Assembly: GCF_030770395.1 (NCBI RefSeq)
Contig: NZ_CP132480.1
Span: 2,819,386-2,883,385 of the forward strand
From: Telluria beijingensis
GTDB lineage: Bacteria > Pseudomonadota > Gammaproteobacteria > Burkholderiales > Burkholderiaceae_D
Direction of reading: 5' to 3'
DNA length: 64,000 bases
Numbering within the stretch: the first letter of the stretch is position 1; the number at the start of each line of letters is the position of its first letter. Below the pieces are notes generated by a model. It ran no database searches. It was not told the origin of the DNA and saw only the letters and a program-made list of their open reading frames with translations. Below, piece by piece: positions 1 through 12,197 of this stretch. Made by a program: the position numbers and the translations under genes.

Positions 1-959
1 ATCGCCGCTTCCTGCGTCACGCGTTTGCCATTGTCGCGCAGCCAGGCGGCGCGGTAGGTCAGCAGCGCGGCGGCGTCGATCTCCAGCGCCATCTGGGCCA
101 GTTTCGCCTGGGTGAGCTGGAAGTCGGCCAAGGTCTTGCCGAACATCGGCCGCGACTGCGCGCGCGCCAGGGCTTCATCCATTGCGCGGCGCGCAAAACC
201 CAGCGCGGCAGCGGCGACCGAGGTGCGGAACACGTCCAGCGTGGCCATCGCCACCTTGAAGCCCTGGCCCTCTGCACCGACCAGGCAGTCGGCCGGCACC
301 CGGCAACCGTCGAAGCGCAGGCGCGCCAGCGGATGCGGGGCGATCACGTCGATGCGTTCGGCAATTTCCAGGCCATGCGCGCCCGCGTCGACGATGAAGG
401 CCGAGATGCCCTTCGAGCCGCGCCCGCCCTCGCCCCCACCGTCGCCGGTGCGCGCGAACACGACGTAGACATCGGCGATGCCGCCATTCGAGATCCAGGT
501 CTTTTCGCCATCGAGCACCCAGTCGTCGCCCTCGCGCCGCGCAGCGCAGCGCATGGCGGCAACGTCGGAGCCGGCCTCGGGCTCGGACAGGGCGAAGGCG
601 GCGATCGCCTCGCCGCTCGCCACGCGCGGCAGCCAGCGGCGCTTCTGCTCCTCGCTGCCGAACAGCGAGATCGCCCCGCTGCCCAGGCCCTGCATTGCGA
701 ACGCGAAGTCGGCCAGGCCGGCGTGGCGCGCCAGCGTCTCGCGGATCAGGCAGATGGCGCGCGTATCGATGGCCTGCTCGCCGACGGCGTGGCGCAGCCA
801 GCCATCGCGGCCCAGGCGTGCAACCAGCGCACGGCAGATGGCATCGGCATCGCGGCCATGGGCATCATGCAGATTGTCCGCCGCCCAGGCATCCAGTTCC
901 CGCGCCAGTTCGCCATGGCGCGCCTCGAAGAACGGCCAGTCCAGGTAGTCGTGCCCCAT
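1..959 (-). CDS. acyl-CoA dehydrogenase, 3' end cut by window edge
   Basis: FAD-dependent alpha,beta-desaturation of an acyl-CoA. About 319 codons are visible, open to the left edge, so the C-terminal part (which should carry the catalytic Glu) is missing. The protein begins [10 protein letters not shown]. The FAD/substrate motif [11 protein letters not shown] lies near residues 122-132 and EKTWISNGG near 152-160, both typical of the family. The start codon overlaps the stop of the upstream hydratase by one base (TGATG), so the two are co-translated. Position behind the anthraniloyl-CoA monooxygenase suggests a role in ring-derived acyl-CoA degradation; exact substrate unknown. Confidence 0.9.
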   Translation of the reverse strand, partial: MGHDYLDWPFFEARHGELARELDAWAADNLHDAHGRDADAICRALVARLGRDGWLRHAVGEQAIDTRAICLIRETLARHAGLADFAFAMQGLGSGAISLFGSEEQKRRWLPRVASGEAIAAFALSEPEAGSDVAAMRCAARREGDDWVLDGEKTWISNGGIADVYVVFARTGDGGGEGGRGSKGISAFIVDAGAHGLEIAERIDVIAPHPLARLRFDGCRVPADCLVGAEGQGFKVAMATLDVFRTSVAAAALGFARRAMDEALARAQSRPMFGKTLADFQLTQAKLAQMALEIDAAALLTYRAAWLRDNGKRVTQEAA

Positions 960-1813
960 CAATCCCCCTCGAAGCGCGGCCGCTCTTTCGCCACGAAGGC
1001 GTGGTAGGCGCGATGGAAGTCATTGGTCGCCATGCAGATGGCCTGGGCCTGGGCCTCGGCCTCGATCGCTTCGTCGACCCCCATATTCCACTCCTGCTGC
1101 AGCATCTTCTTGGTCATGCCATGGGCGAAGGTCGGACCGGCCGCCAGGGTCGCGGCGAAAGCCCGGGCCTCGCTCAACAACTGTTCTGGCGCGCACAGGC
1201 GGTTGAAGAAGCCCCAGCGCTCGCCCTCTTCGCCATCCAGCGAACGCCCGGTGTACAGCAGCTCGGCCGCCCGGCCCTGCCCGATCACGCGCGGCAGCAA
1301 GGCGCAGGCGCCCATGTCGCAGCCAGCCAGGCCGACCCGGGTGAAGAGAAAAGCGGTGCGGCTGCGCGCGGTGCCGTAACGGATGTCCGAGGCCAGCGCC
1401 AGGATCGCCCCGGCGCCGGCGCACACGCCGTCGACTGCCGCCACCACCGGCTGCGGGCAGGCGCGCATCGCTTTCACCAGATCGCCCGTCATGCGGGTAA
1501 AGGCCAGCAGGCCCGGCATGTCCAGCTTCGTCAGCGGGCCGATGATCTCGTGCACGTCGCCGCCCGAACAGAAATTGTCGCCGGCGCCGGTGACGACCAC
1601 CGCCTTGACGTCGTCCGCATACGCCAGCGCGCGGAACAGGTCGCGCAGCTCGGCATACGAATCGAAGGTCAGCGGATTCTTGCGCTCGGGCCGGTCCAGC
1701 GTGATGGTGGCGACGCCGGCATCGAGCCCGAAGCCGAAGTGCTGCGGCGCGTAGCCGGCCAGGCTGTGGCGGCCGCCCGGCAGGCGGTGCGATTCGCCCG
1801 GTAGATAGTGCAT
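959..1813 (-). CDS. enoyl-CoA hydratase/isomerase family protein (anthraniloyl-CoA pathway)
   Basis: Crotonase-fold protein of 284 aa. The oxyanion-hole segment [10 protein letters not shown] and the second loop DGVCAGAGA are visible, followed by the usual GLAG...LLPRVIG segment. An AGGAG Shine-Dalgarno six bases before the ATG supports the start. It lies between the anthraniloyl-CoA monooxygenase (22 bp upstream) and the acyl-CoA dehydrogenase (one-base overlap), so it probably hydrates or isomerises a non-aromatic CoA intermediate of 2-aminobenzoate breakdown. The family is certain; the substrate is inferred from context. Confidence 0.88.
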   Translation of the reverse strand: MHYLPGESHRLPGGRHSLAGYAPQHFGFGLDAGVATITLDRPERKNPLTFDSYAELRDLFRALAYADDVKAVVVTGAGDNFCSGGDVHEIIGPLTKLDMPGLLAFTRMTGDLVKAMRACPQPVVAAVDGVCAGAGAILALASDIRYGTARSRTAFLFTRVGLAGCDMGACALLPRVIGQGRAAELLYTGRSLDGEEGERWGFFNRLCAPEQLLSEARAFAATLAAGPTFAHGMTKKMLQQEWNMGVDEAIEAEAQAQAICMATNDFHRAYHAFVAKERPRFEGD

Positions 1814-1834
1814 GCTTGACTCCTGAGATGTGAT

Positions 1835-4216
1835 TCAGCTTTCGAGCAGGCGCGCGGCCGCCTGCTGCGGCGACAGGCCGCTGGACGCCGCCTGCAACTG
1901 GCGCTCGCGTTCCAGGTTGCGCTCCAGCTGCTGCTTGCCGGCCCGGTACTGGCGCGGCCAGGCTGCGCCAGTGTAGCCGATGCGCGCCGCCTCCATCAGC
2001 GTCCAGGCCGGGTTGGCCAGGTGCGGGCGCGCCACGGCGCACAAGTCGGCGCGGCCGGCGGCGATGATGCCGTTCACGTGGTCGGCCTCATAAATACCGC
2101 CGACGGCAATGGTCGGGATGCCGGCCTCGTTGCGGATACGGTCGGCGAACGGCGTCTGGAACATCCGCCCGAACACGGGCTTCTCCCGCTTGCTGACCTG
2201 GCCCGAGGAACAATCGATCATGTCGGCGCCGGCCGCACGGAACAGGCGCGCGATCGCGACCGCGTCCTGCGGCGTGATGCCGCCCTCGACCCAGTCGTGG
2301 CTCGAGATGCGCACGCTGATCGGCCGGTCCGCCGGCCAGGCCGCGCGCACCGCGGCGAACACCTCCAGCGGATAGCGGCAGCGGTTCTCGAGACTGCCGC
2401 CGTAGTCGTCCTGGCGCCGGTTGGTCAGCGGCGAGATGAAACTCGAGAGCAGATAGCCGTGCGCGCAGTGCAGCTCGAGCCAGTCGAAACCGGCCTCGCA
2501 GGCGGCTTCCGCGGCGCGCACGAAATCCTGCTTGATGCGATCGAGGTCCTCGCCTGTCGCTTCGCGCGCCACCTGCGACACGCCGTCGAGGTATTGCTGG
2601 CTGGACGCCGACAGCAGCGGCCAGTTGCCGTGTTCCAAAGGCAGGTCGATGCCGTCCCACATCGGGCGGGTCGAGCCCTTGGCGCCGGCGTGGCCGAGCT
2701 GGATGCCGATCTTCGCGTCGCTGGCCGTGTGCACGAAGTCGACGATGCGCCGCCATGCCAGCATCTGCGCCTGCGTATACAGGCCGGGACAGCCGGGCGT
2801 GATCCGGGCGTCGGCCGACACGCAGGTCATCTCGGCCATCACCAGCGCCGCGCCGCCCAGCGCGCGCACGCCGAGATGGGCCAGGTGGAAGTCGCCCACC
2901 ACGCCATCCACGGCGCAATATTGGGCCATCGGCGACACCACTACCCGGTTCTTCAGCAGCACGCCGCGCACCTTGTAGGGCGTGAACATGGGCGGCACCG
3001 CACCGGAAGGAGGCTCCACGCCGGCCGCCCGCGCCGCGGCCACGGCGAACCGGTGTTCGAAGCCCTCGACATAGGCCGCATCGCGCAGGCGCAGGTTTTC
3101 GTGCGACAGGCGCTGGCTGCGGGTGAGGAGCGAATAGGCGAATTGTTCCGCCTCCATGGCCGTGTAGCGCGCCACGTTCTCGAACCACTCCATCGAGTTG
3201 CGGGCGGCGCTCTGCAGCTTGAGCACCTCGACCAGGCGCGCGTCCTGGTAGCGGGACAGCGCGGCGAACAGGTCGCCCTCCCCTTGCAACTCGTCGGCCA
3301 GGCCGATCGCATCTTCCAGCGCCAGCTTGGTGCCGGAGCCGATCGAGAAGTGGGCCGTGTGGGCAGCGTCGCCCATCAGCACCAGCGGCACGCGCCGGCC
3401 GTCGACCTCGATCGGATGCACCCATGTGCGGCAGGCCTGGCGCGGGAAGCGGATCCACATGCTGGACCCGCGCAGGTGGGCCGCGTTGGCCATCAAGGCA
3501 TGGCCGTCCAGGTGGCGCGCGAACAGGCGCTCGCAAAAGGCCAGCGCCTGTTCCTGGTCCATGTCGGCCAGGCCGCTCGCGCGCCAGGTGGCGTCCGGCG
3601 TCTCGATGATGAAGGTCGAGGTCTCGCCGTCGTACTGGTAGGCGTGGGCCTGGAACCAGCCATGTTCGGTTTCCTCGAAAGCGAAGGTGAAGGCGTCGAA
3701 GCGCTTGCGCGTGCCGAGCCACACGAAGCGGCACCGGCGCTCCTCGACCTCGGGCTGGAAGGCTGCGGCGTACTGCTGGCGGATTGCGCTATTGACGCCG
3801 TCGGCCGCCACCACCAGGTCGGCCCGGTAGCGGCGCGCCAGCGCGGGCACGTCCTCGATCCGGGTCTCGAACACCAGTTCCACGCCCAGTTCGCGGCAGC
3901 GCGCCTGCAGGATGTCCAGCAGGCGCTTGCGGCCGATGCCGCAGAAGCCATGGCCGTGCGAGGTGACGGTCGCGCCCTTGAAGTGGACGTCGATCGCGTC
4001 CCAGTGGTTGAAGGCCTGCAGGATGGCGCGCGCGCTCGGAGGGTCGGCCTGCGCCAGGCGGCCCAGCGTCTGGTCCGAGAACACCACGCCCCAGCCGAAG
4101 GTGTCCCCGGGCCGGTTGCGCTCGACGACGGTCACCGCATGCGTGGGATGGCGCAGTTTCATGAGCAGGCCGAAGTACAGCCCGGCCGGACCGCCGCCGA
4201 CGCAAACGATGTTCAT
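1835..4216 (-). CDS. abmA: bifunctional anthraniloyl-CoA (2-aminobenzoyl-CoA) monooxygenase/reductase
   Basis: A fusion of two flavoenzymes, 793 aa from the chosen start. The N-terminal half is a PheA/TfdB-type FAD monooxygenase: GGGPAG dinucleotide motif at residues 8-13 and LVLMGDAAH further on. The C-terminal half, from about residue 400 ([20 protein letters not shown]), is an Old Yellow Enzyme-type NADH:FMN oxidoreductase. This domain order is characteristic of 2-aminobenzoyl-CoA monooxygenase/reductase, which hydroxylates and then reduces the ring of anthraniloyl-CoA. The start MNIVCVGGG is preferred because GGGAGG sits just upstream; an in-frame extension of 30 codons to 4306 lacks this. 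First gene of the operon. Confidence 0.88.
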   Translation of the reverse strand: MNIVCVGGGPAGLYFGLLMKLRHPTHAVTVVERNRPGDTFGWGVVFSDQTLGRLAQADPPSARAILQAFNHWDAIDVHFKGATVTSHGHGFCGIGRKRLLDILQARCRELGVELVFETRIEDVPALARRYRADLVVAADGVNSAIRQQYAAAFQPEVEERRCRFVWLGTRKRFDAFTFAFEETEHGWFQAHAYQYDGETSTFIIETPDATWRASGLADMDQEQALAFCERLFARHLDGHALMANAAHLRGSSMWIRFPRQACRTWVHPIEVDGRRVPLVLMGDAAHTAHFSIGSGTKLALEDAIGLADELQGEGDLFAALSRYQDARLVEVLKLQSAARNSMEWFENVARYTAMEAEQFAYSLLTRSQRLSHENLRLRDAAYVEGFEHRFAVAAARAAGVEPPSGAVPPMFTPYKVRGVLLKNRVVVSPMAQYCAVDGVVGDFHLAHLGVRALGGAALVMAEMTCVSADARITPGCPGLYTQAQMLAWRRIVDFVHTASDAKIGIQLGHAGAKGSTRPMWDGIDLPLEHGNWPLLSASSQQYLDGVSQVAREATGEDLDRIKQDFVRAAEAACEAGFDWLELHCAHGYLLSSFISPLTNRRQDDYGGSLENRCRYPLEVFAAVRAAWPADRPISVRISSHDWVEGGITPQDAVAIARLFRAAGADMIDCSSGQVSKREKPVFGRMFQTPFADRIRNEAGIPTIAVGGIYEADHVNGIIAAGRADLCAVARPHLANPAWTLMEAARIGYTGAAWPRQYRAGKQQLERNLERERQLQAASSGLSPQQAAARLLES

Positions 4217-4244
4217 TTCCCCTCCCGGAGCTGGTGAGGCGTCC

Positions 4245-4275
4245 ATATTACCCGCACCAATACTTGAGGTGTCAA
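4245..4275 (-). promoter_or_regulatory. candidate sigma-70 promoter of the anthraniloyl-CoA operon
   Basis: On the minus strand a perfect TTGACA (4270-4275) is followed, after a long 19-bp spacer, by TAATAT (4245-4250), about 30 bp before the start codon of the monooxygenase. The spacer is longer than the optimum of 17, which would suit an activated promoter. Seen by eye only. Confidence 0.4.
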
Positions 4276-4402
4276 TTACTTGCAGCACACGAAAGAATCC
4301 TCCCATGGAAATCGCCAGTTTTTAGTACAATCCAGAAAGAACAAAACCGAGGACCGGACCTTGCGCGCCCGGCCACCCAACTTGGATAATTCGCCAGACA
4401 CG

Positions 4403-5553
4403 ATGAAGATTTCAGACCGGATTGCGCACTCCCGCCCCCTCGCCACCACCGCCATGCATGGCCGCGCCGAAGCGCTGCGCCATGCCGGCGAGCGCGTGAT
4501 CGATTTCTCGATCGCGATCTCGCACTTCCCGGCCCCGCCGCCGGTGCTGGACGCCGTCTCCACCGCCATCGAGCGCGAGCGCACGCTGCCCTACACCGAG
4601 GTGAGCGGCGCGCTGAAGGTGCGCGCGGCGCTGCGCGCCAAGCTCGCCAGCGAGAACCGCGTCGAGGCGGCGGTCGACGAGATCATCGTGACCAATGGCT
4701 GCAAGCAGGCCTATTACCAGGCGCTGTACGCGATGACCGATCCGGGCGACCGCATTGCGGTATTCCGCCCGCACTGGCCAGCCTATCTCGCGACCGCCGA
4801 ACTGCTTGGGCTCGAGGTGGTGCTGGCCGACCTGCCGGACACCCTGGACGCCGACACGCTGGCGGCGTTTGGTGCGGTCAAGGTGCTGGTGCTGAACAAT
4901 CCGCACAACCCGACCGGCAAGGTGTTTACCCGCCGCGAGCTCGAGACCGTGCGCGACTGGGCCCTGGCCAAGGGCGTGCACGTGATCGTCGACGAAAGCT
5001 ACGAGCACCTGGTGTTCGACGGCGAACACATCACGCTGGCGGCGCTGTGCGACTGGCGCGCGCTGGGCGTGGTCACCCTGTTCTCGGCCTCGCAGAGCTA
5101 TGCGATGATGGGCTGGCGGGTGGGCTTCGCGCTCGCCCCCGCCCACCTGGTGCAGGCGATGCAAACCCTGCAGGGCCCGATCACGGCCGCCGCGCCCCAC
5201 CTGTCGCAGGTGGCGGCGGTGGCGGCATTCGCCACCGGCACCCCGCACGCGCTGCTGGCCGACTATCGCGCGCGGCGCGACCTGGTGGTGCGCCATGTCG
5301 CCGACGTGCCCTGGATCGTCATGCAGGCGCCGGCTTCCGGCCCCTACCTGTGGGGCGACGTGCGCGCCCTCACCACCGACACGGTCGGTTTTGCCGAACG
5401 CCTGCTGGAAGAAGAGCGGGTGGCGCTGATGCCGGGCGACGCCCTCGGCCGGCCGGGCTACATCCGCATCGGCTATATCTCGGACGACGAGGCGACCCTG
5501 ATGGAGGGCGTGCGCCGCATCGTCGCATTCGGCGCGCGGCTGGCGGGGACGCG

Positions 5554-5557
<4 letters not shown>
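4403..5557 (+). CDS. class I/II aminotransferase-fold protein lacking the catalytic lysine
   Basis: Fold-type I aminotransferase-like protein, 384 aa. Most active-site elements are present: NPHNPTGK for the cofactor ring, VDESYEHL (Asp and Tyr), and the substrate-carboxylate Arg in YIRIGYI. The Schiff-base lysine is not. The motif normally reading SFSKTYAMTGWRIG reads SASQSYAMMGWRVG here, with codon CAG for Gln231 at 5093-5095. The start at 4403 is the first ATG aligned with the family; an open frame runs back to 4280 without resemblance. Its TGA overlaps the ATG of the downstream hybrid kinase (ATGA), so the two are translationally coupled. As an aminotransferase it is probably inactive or works by an unusual mechanism; a binding or sensory role is conceivable. 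Confidence 0.85.
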
Positions 5558-7779
<2,222 letters not shown>

Positions 7780-7796
7780 CGTTTCCCATCCCGGCG

Positions 7797-7829
7797 CCGG
7801 CGCATCGTGTCAGCACGAGCGTGCGCCGG
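7797..7829 (+). terminator. GC-rich hairpin after the hybrid kinase gene
   Basis: CCGGCGCA pairs with TGCGCCGG, and inside it TCGTG pairs with CACGA around a TCAG loop, with a small bulge. It starts 18 bp after the kinase stop. No T-run follows, so it may be a weak or Rho-assisted terminator. Confidence 0.35.
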
Positions 7830-7897
7830 ACACACTTGGTCGCATCAAGACAACAGGCGACAAGAAATCGCGTGACAGGGCTCATGCGTCGTACATA

Positions 7898-7919
7898 AAA
7901 TTTGCACACAAGCAAATTT
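7898..7919. repeat. AT-rich inverted repeat upstream of the GGDEF-EAL gene
   Basis: AAATTTGC and GCAAATTT form a perfect 8-bp inverted repeat around a 6-base spacer, about 50 bp before the GGDEF-EAL start. It stands out in GC-rich DNA and could be an operator for a dimeric regulator or part of the promoter region. No regulator is assigned. Confidence 0.4.
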
Positions 7920-7967
7920 ATGCGCTTTGGAGAAAATCCTTGGGCATGCTGACATGGATGCTGCCTG

Positions 7968-10262
7968 ATGCCGACTTCTAACGACCTCGCCCAGTGGCGC
8001 GAGCGCGTATTCTCGACGCTGTTGCCGATCGTGTTCCTGCTGGGGGTGATCGCCGCCATTCCCGGCATCGCCCTCGTCCTCTACCAGGGGAAATGGCCGG
8101 TCGCGCTGATGGACGTGCTGGCCCTGTCCTGGCTGGTCGCCATCTGGCGCAGTACGCGCCTGTCGTACACGGCGCGCGTGCTGAACTTCCTCGCCATGCT
8201 GTACCTGGTCGCCATCGGCCTGATGCTGGCGGTGGGTCCGGTCAGCCTGAATTACCTGATGGCGCCGCCCGCGATGGCGGTGATCCTGCTCGGCAACCGC
8301 GCCGCGCTGGCCGCGCTGGCGCTGTGCGCCGCCTGCATCGTGGCGCTCGGCGCCGCCGGCCTCACCCCGCTCTACGTGCCCGGGCTGGAAGGCACCGCCC
8401 TGCTGTCGTCGCTGGTGGTGGCGCTCAACTTCACCTGCGTCGGCGCCCTGATCACCTTCACCAGCGGCACCCTGCTCAAGGGGATCGCCAGTTCGCTGGC
8501 CGAATCGCGCAACGCGGCCACCGAGCTCGAAGCCGGCCAGGACCGGCTGCGCCAGATGAACGCCGAACTGCGCCTGACGTCGGAAGCCATCGCGCGCCTG
8601 AACGACATGGTGCTGATCGCGCGCATGGTCGACCTGCCAGGGGCCGAACAGCCGATCATCTTCGCCAACGACGCCTTCCTGCACCATACCGGCTACACGC
8701 GCGACCAGGTGCTGGGGCGCAGCCTGCGCATGCTGGAAGGTCCCGGCACCGACCAGGCCACGGTGGACCGGGTGCTGGCCTCGGTGGCGCGCAAGGAAGC
8801 GGTAACGGCCGAACTGCTGCTGTACACCAGCCGCGGCGAACCCTACTGGGTCGAAGCCGAGATGGTGCCGTTCGCCGGCGACCGGGGCGCGATCACGCAC
8901 TGGGTGGTGGTCAGCCGCGACATCACCGAACGCCGCAACGCTGCCGCCGCCATCCACCGGCTGGCCTTCTACGACGTGCTGACCGGCCTGCCCAACCGGC
9001 GCCTGCTGATGGAGCGGCTGGGCGAGATGGTCGCCGCCGCTCAGACCACCGGCGCGCTGGGCGCGCTGCTGTACGTCGACATCGACAACTTCAAGACCGT
9101 CAACGACGCGCGCGGACACACGGTCGGGGACCAGCTGCTGCAGACCGCCGCCGGGCGCCTGGTCGAGGCGGTCGGCGCACAGGGCTGCGTGGCGCGCCTC
9201 GGCGGCGACGAATTCGTGGTGCTGCTCGGCGAGCTGGGAAGCGAGGCCTGCGTCGCGACGGCGCGCGCGCTGGCGGTCGCGGAAGGCATCCGCTGTTCGC
9301 TGGCCGAGAAGATGCCGATCGAGGGCCAGCACTACTACGCCACCACCAGCATCGGGGTGGCGCTGGCGGCGCGCCTGCCGGCCGCCATGTCGGTGCACGA
9401 CCTGCTGCGCGAAGCCGACACCGCGATGTACCACGCCAAGGCGCGCGGCAGGAACGGCGTGGTGCTGTTCGAGGCCGGGATGCTGCGCGACGCCGACCGC
9501 CGCCTGACGCTCGAGCGCGACCTCGGCCTGGCGCTCGAGCAGCGCGAGCTGGCGATGCACCTGCAGCTGCAGGTCGACGCCGCCCGCCAGCCCTGCGGCG
9601 CCGAACTCCTGATGCGCTGGCGCCGCAAGGACGGCAGCTTCGTGCCGCCTGACCAGTTCATCCCGGTGGCCGAATTGAGCGGACTGATCGTGCCGCTGGG
9701 CGACTGGGCCCTGCGCCAGGCCTGCCTGGCCTGGCACGCGCTGGCCGCCATCGACCGGCCGCTGCCGCTGTCGGTCAACGTCAGCCCGATGCAGTTCCGC
9801 CAGCCCGACTTCGTGGCCCGGGTCGCGGCCATCCTGCACGAGACTGGCGTGCCGCCCGGCCAGCTGATTTTCGAAGTCACCGAAGGCCTGCTGGTCGACC
9901 GGCTCGACCACACCATCGACCGCATGCACGAGCTGGCGGCGCTGGGCATCCGGATCTCGGTCGACGACTTCGGCACCGGCTATTCGAGCCTGGCCTACCT
10001 GACCCGGATGCCCTTGTACGAACTCAAGATCGACAAGGGCTTCATCCGCGACACCCCGCACGACAAGGACGGCACCGCGATCGTGCAGTCGGTGCTGGCC
10101 ATGGCTGGCCACCTGGGGCTGCGCGTGGTCGCCGAAGGCGTCGAGACCGAGGCCCAGGCCGACTACCTGACCCAGCACGGCAACGCCTGCATGCAGGGCT
10201 ACCTGTTCCACCGGCCGATGGCGCTGGACGCGCTGCTGGCGCACCTGGGCATCGCAGCCTGA
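7968..10262 (+). CDS. membrane-anchored PAS-GGDEF-EAL cyclic-di-GMP protein
   Basis: Protein of 764 aa with several N-terminal membrane helices (to about residue 170), a coiled stretch, a PAS domain (about 205-325, ending VVVSRDITERR), GGDEF and EAL domains. GGDEF is intact at residues 412-416, but the RxxD inhibitory site that usually precedes it is absent. In the EAL domain the signature reads ELL (E near 546), while the other catalytic elements are kept: NVSPMQF, FEVTEG, DDFGTGYSS, LKIDKGFI, AEGVET and the QGYLF glutamine. It can therefore probably both make and degrade cyclic di-GMP, or be switched between the two by PAS. Transcribed alone. Confidence 0.92.
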   Translation: MPTSNDLAQWRERVFSTLLPIVFLLGVIAAIPGIALVLYQGKWPVALMDVLALSWLVAIWRSTRLSYTARVLNFLAMLYLVAIGLMLAVGPVSLNYLMAPPAMAVILLGNRAALAALALCAACIVALGAAGLTPLYVPGLEGTALLSSLVVALNFTCVGALITFTSGTLLKGIASSLAESRNAATELEAGQDRLRQMNAELRLTSEAIARLNDMVLIARMVDLPGAEQPIIFANDAFLHHTGYTRDQVLGRSLRMLEGPGTDQATVDRVLASVARKEAVTAELLLYTSRGEPYWVEAEMVPFAGDRGAITHWVVVSRDITERRNAAAAIHRLAFYDVLTGLPNRRLLMERLGEMVAAAQTTGALGALLYVDIDNFKTVNDARGHTVGDQLLQTAAGRLVEAVGAQGCVARLGGDEFVVLLGELGSEACVATARALAVAEGIRCSLAEKMPIEGQHYYATTSIGVALAARLPAAMSVHDLLREADTAMYHAKARGRNGVVLFEAGMLRDADRRLTLERDLGLALEQRELAMHLQLQVDAARQPCGAELLMRWRRKDGSFVPPDQFIPVAELSGLIVPLGDWALRQACLAWHALAAIDRPLPLSVNVSPMQFRQPDFVARVAAILHETGVPPGQLIFEVTEGLLVDRLDHTIDRMHELAALGIRISVDDFGTGYSSLAYLTRMPLYELKIDKGFIRDTPHDKDGTAIVQSVLAMAGHLGLRVVAEGVETEAQADYLTQHGNACMQGYLFHRPMALDALLAHLGIAA

Positions 10263-10325
10263 TCGCGCAGCGGCACGGATCGCCGCGATCCCGTATCATG
10301 CTTTTTTTGAACGGGAGGGATGTCG

Positions 10326-11969
10326 ATGGATGAGGTGGGAATCGTACTGGCGATGCTGCTGGCGGTGGTGGCAAGCGGCTACCTGGTGCGGATACTGCCG
10401 TTCGCCGTGCCCCTGCCGCTGGTCCAGATCGCGCTCGGCGCGGCCATCTCAGGCACCACCAGCCACGGCGTGCGCCTCGAGCCACACATCTTCTTCTTGC
10501 TGTTCCTGCCACCATTGCTGTTCCTGGACGGCTGGCGCATCCCCAAGGTCGGCCTGTTCCGCGACCGCTCGACCATCCTCGAACTGGCGCTCGGCCTGGT
10601 CCTGTTCACCGTGATCGGCGCCGGCTTCCTGATCCACTGGCTGATCCCGTCGCTGCCGCTGGCGGTGTCGTTCGCGCTGGCCGCGATCCTGGCCCCGACC
10701 GATCCGGTGGCGGTGTCGTCGATCGCGGCGCGGGTGCCGATTCCGCCGCGCCTGATGCACATCCTCGAGGGCGAATCGCTGCTCAACGATGCCAGCGGCC
10801 TGGTGTGCTTCCGCTTCGCGGTGGCGGCGGCGCTGACCGGCACCTTCTCGCTGGGCGAAGCCACGCTGACCTTCCTGTGGGTGGCGCTGGCGGGCATCGC
10901 GATCGGCGTCGGGCTGACGGTCGCCGTCAGCGCGGCCCAGCGCATCCTCGCGGCGCGCATCGGCGAGGAAAGCGGCTCGCCGATCCTGGTCAACCTGCTG
11001 CTGCCCTTCGGCGCCTACCTCGCCGCCGAGCATGTCGCGGCATCGGGCATCCTGGCGGCGGTGGCGGCCGGCATCACGATGAGCTACGTCGAACTGAGCG
11101 GCCGCGCGCTGGCCACCACCCGCGTGCGCCGCGCCGTGGTCTGGGACACCGTGCAGTTCTCGCTCAACGGCATCATGTTCGTGCTGCTGGGCGAGCAGTT
11201 GCCGGCCATCGTCAAGGCGGCGCTCCGCGCACCCGAGCTGCCGGCGGCGCACGACGTCTGGTGGTTGCTGGGCAATGCGCTGGCGATCAGCGTGGGCCTG
11301 ATCCTGCTGCGCTTCATCTGGGTGTGGGTGTCGCTGCGCCTGACCCTGCTGGCCGCGCGGCGCCAGCAGCAGGCCGTGTACCGCCCGAATCCGCGCCTGA
11401 TCCTGGCCACCTCGCTGGCCGGCGTGCGCGGCGCGATCACCCTGGCCGGCGTGCTGACCCTGCCGCTGGCGATGCCGAACGGGACGCCGTTCCCGGGACG
11501 CGACCTGGTGATCTTTCTCGCCAGCGCGGTGATCGTGGCGTCGCTGGTGCTGGCCAGCGTGGGCTTGCCGCGGGTGCTGCGCGGGCTGGAACTGCCGGCC
11601 GAGCCGGCCCACGAAAGCGAGGAAGACGGGGCGCGCCACGCCGCTGCGCTGGCGGCGCTGGAAGCGATCGCGGCCACGCCGCCGCCACCCACCGCCGGCT
11701 GCGACCTCGAAGGCGCGGCCGAGATGCATGCCAGCGCGGCCGACCAGGTGCGCAGCCTGTACCAGTACCGGCTCGACGGTGGCACGGGGACCGGCATCGA
11801 TCCGGACCGGGCGCGCGCCGCCGAGAGCGCGGAACGGCATTACCGCCTGGCCGCGCTCGAGCAGGAACGCGCGGTGCTGCTGCGCATGGCGCGCCACAAC
11901 CAGCTATCGGACGAGATCGCGCGCAAGCTGCTGCGCGAGATCGACCTGGTCGAGGCGCGCTATCGCTGA
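10326..11969 (+). CDS. Na+/H+ antiporter, NhaP/CPA1 type
   Basis: Inner-membrane cation/proton antiporter of about 547 aa. Roughly a dozen hydrophobic helices are followed by a cytoplasmic tail from about residue 420. The core motif LAPTDPVAVSS and the EGESLLNDASGLV segment are typical of CPA1 exchangers and hold the conserved acidic residues for ion exchange. An ATG at 10320 directly abuts the Shine-Dalgarno GGGAGGG, so the second ATG at 10326, six bases downstream of it, is the better start. Likely role: pH and Na+ homeostasis. Monocistronic. Confidence 0.9.
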   Translation: MDEVGIVLAMLLAVVASGYLVRILPFAVPLPLVQIALGAAISGTTSHGVRLEPHIFFLLFLPPLLFLDGWRIPKVGLFRDRSTILELALGLVLFTVIGAGFLIHWLIPSLPLAVSFALAAILAPTDPVAVSSIAARVPIPPRLMHILEGESLLNDASGLVCFRFAVAAALTGTFSLGEATLTFLWVALAGIAIGVGLTVAVSAAQRILAARIGEESGSPILVNLLLPFGAYLAAEHVAASGILAAVAAGITMSYVELSGRALATTRVRRAVVWDTVQFSLNGIMFVLLGEQLPAIVKAALRAPELPAAHDVWWLLGNALAISVGLILLRFIWVWVSLRLTLLAARRQQQAVYRPNPRLILATSLAGVRGAITLAGVLTLPLAMPNGTPFPGRDLVIFLASAVIVASLVLASVGLPRVLRGLELPAEPAHESEEDGARHAAALAALEAIAATPPPPTAGCDLEGAAEMHASAADQVRSLYQYRLDGGTGTGIDPDRARAAESAERHYRLAALEQERAVLLRMARHNQLSDEIARKLLREIDLVEARYR

Positions 11970-12197
11970 GGCGCCATACCCATTATCTGTCGATGACGCC
12001 GAGGGCGATGCGCAGCAATTGCGCGGCGAAACGACCCTGACCCCATCGACCGCCCACCGCCAGCCGAGGTAGTCGGGTAGCCAGCCATTTCTTGCACAAT
12101 AGGGCTTGGACCGTGGATCAGCTCAGCAGTTCAATGCTCATCCATATCTAACGCTGACAGCGCCACCGCTGAGCGGAAACCGCTAAGCCCCTCGGGC
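11970..12197. other. intergenic region, no gene seen
   Basis: This 228-bp gap lies between the convergent antiporter and DUF4214 genes. Small hairpins occur near its right end (AGCGG-AAA-CCGCT and AGCCC-CTC-GGGCT at about 12172-12199) and may end the minus-strand transcript, but they lack a clear T-run. No tRNA or convincing small ORF was recognised. Confidence 0.4.

Noticed and set aside
4280..4402. N-terminal extension of the aminotransferase-like protein
   Set aside because: The 41 extra codons are low-complexity and basic, and the family aligns from MKISDRIAHS.
12001..12110. REP-like element suggested by CCCTGACCCC in the antiporter/DUF4214 gap
   Set aside because: Only one short match and no paired palindrome or second copy in the window.
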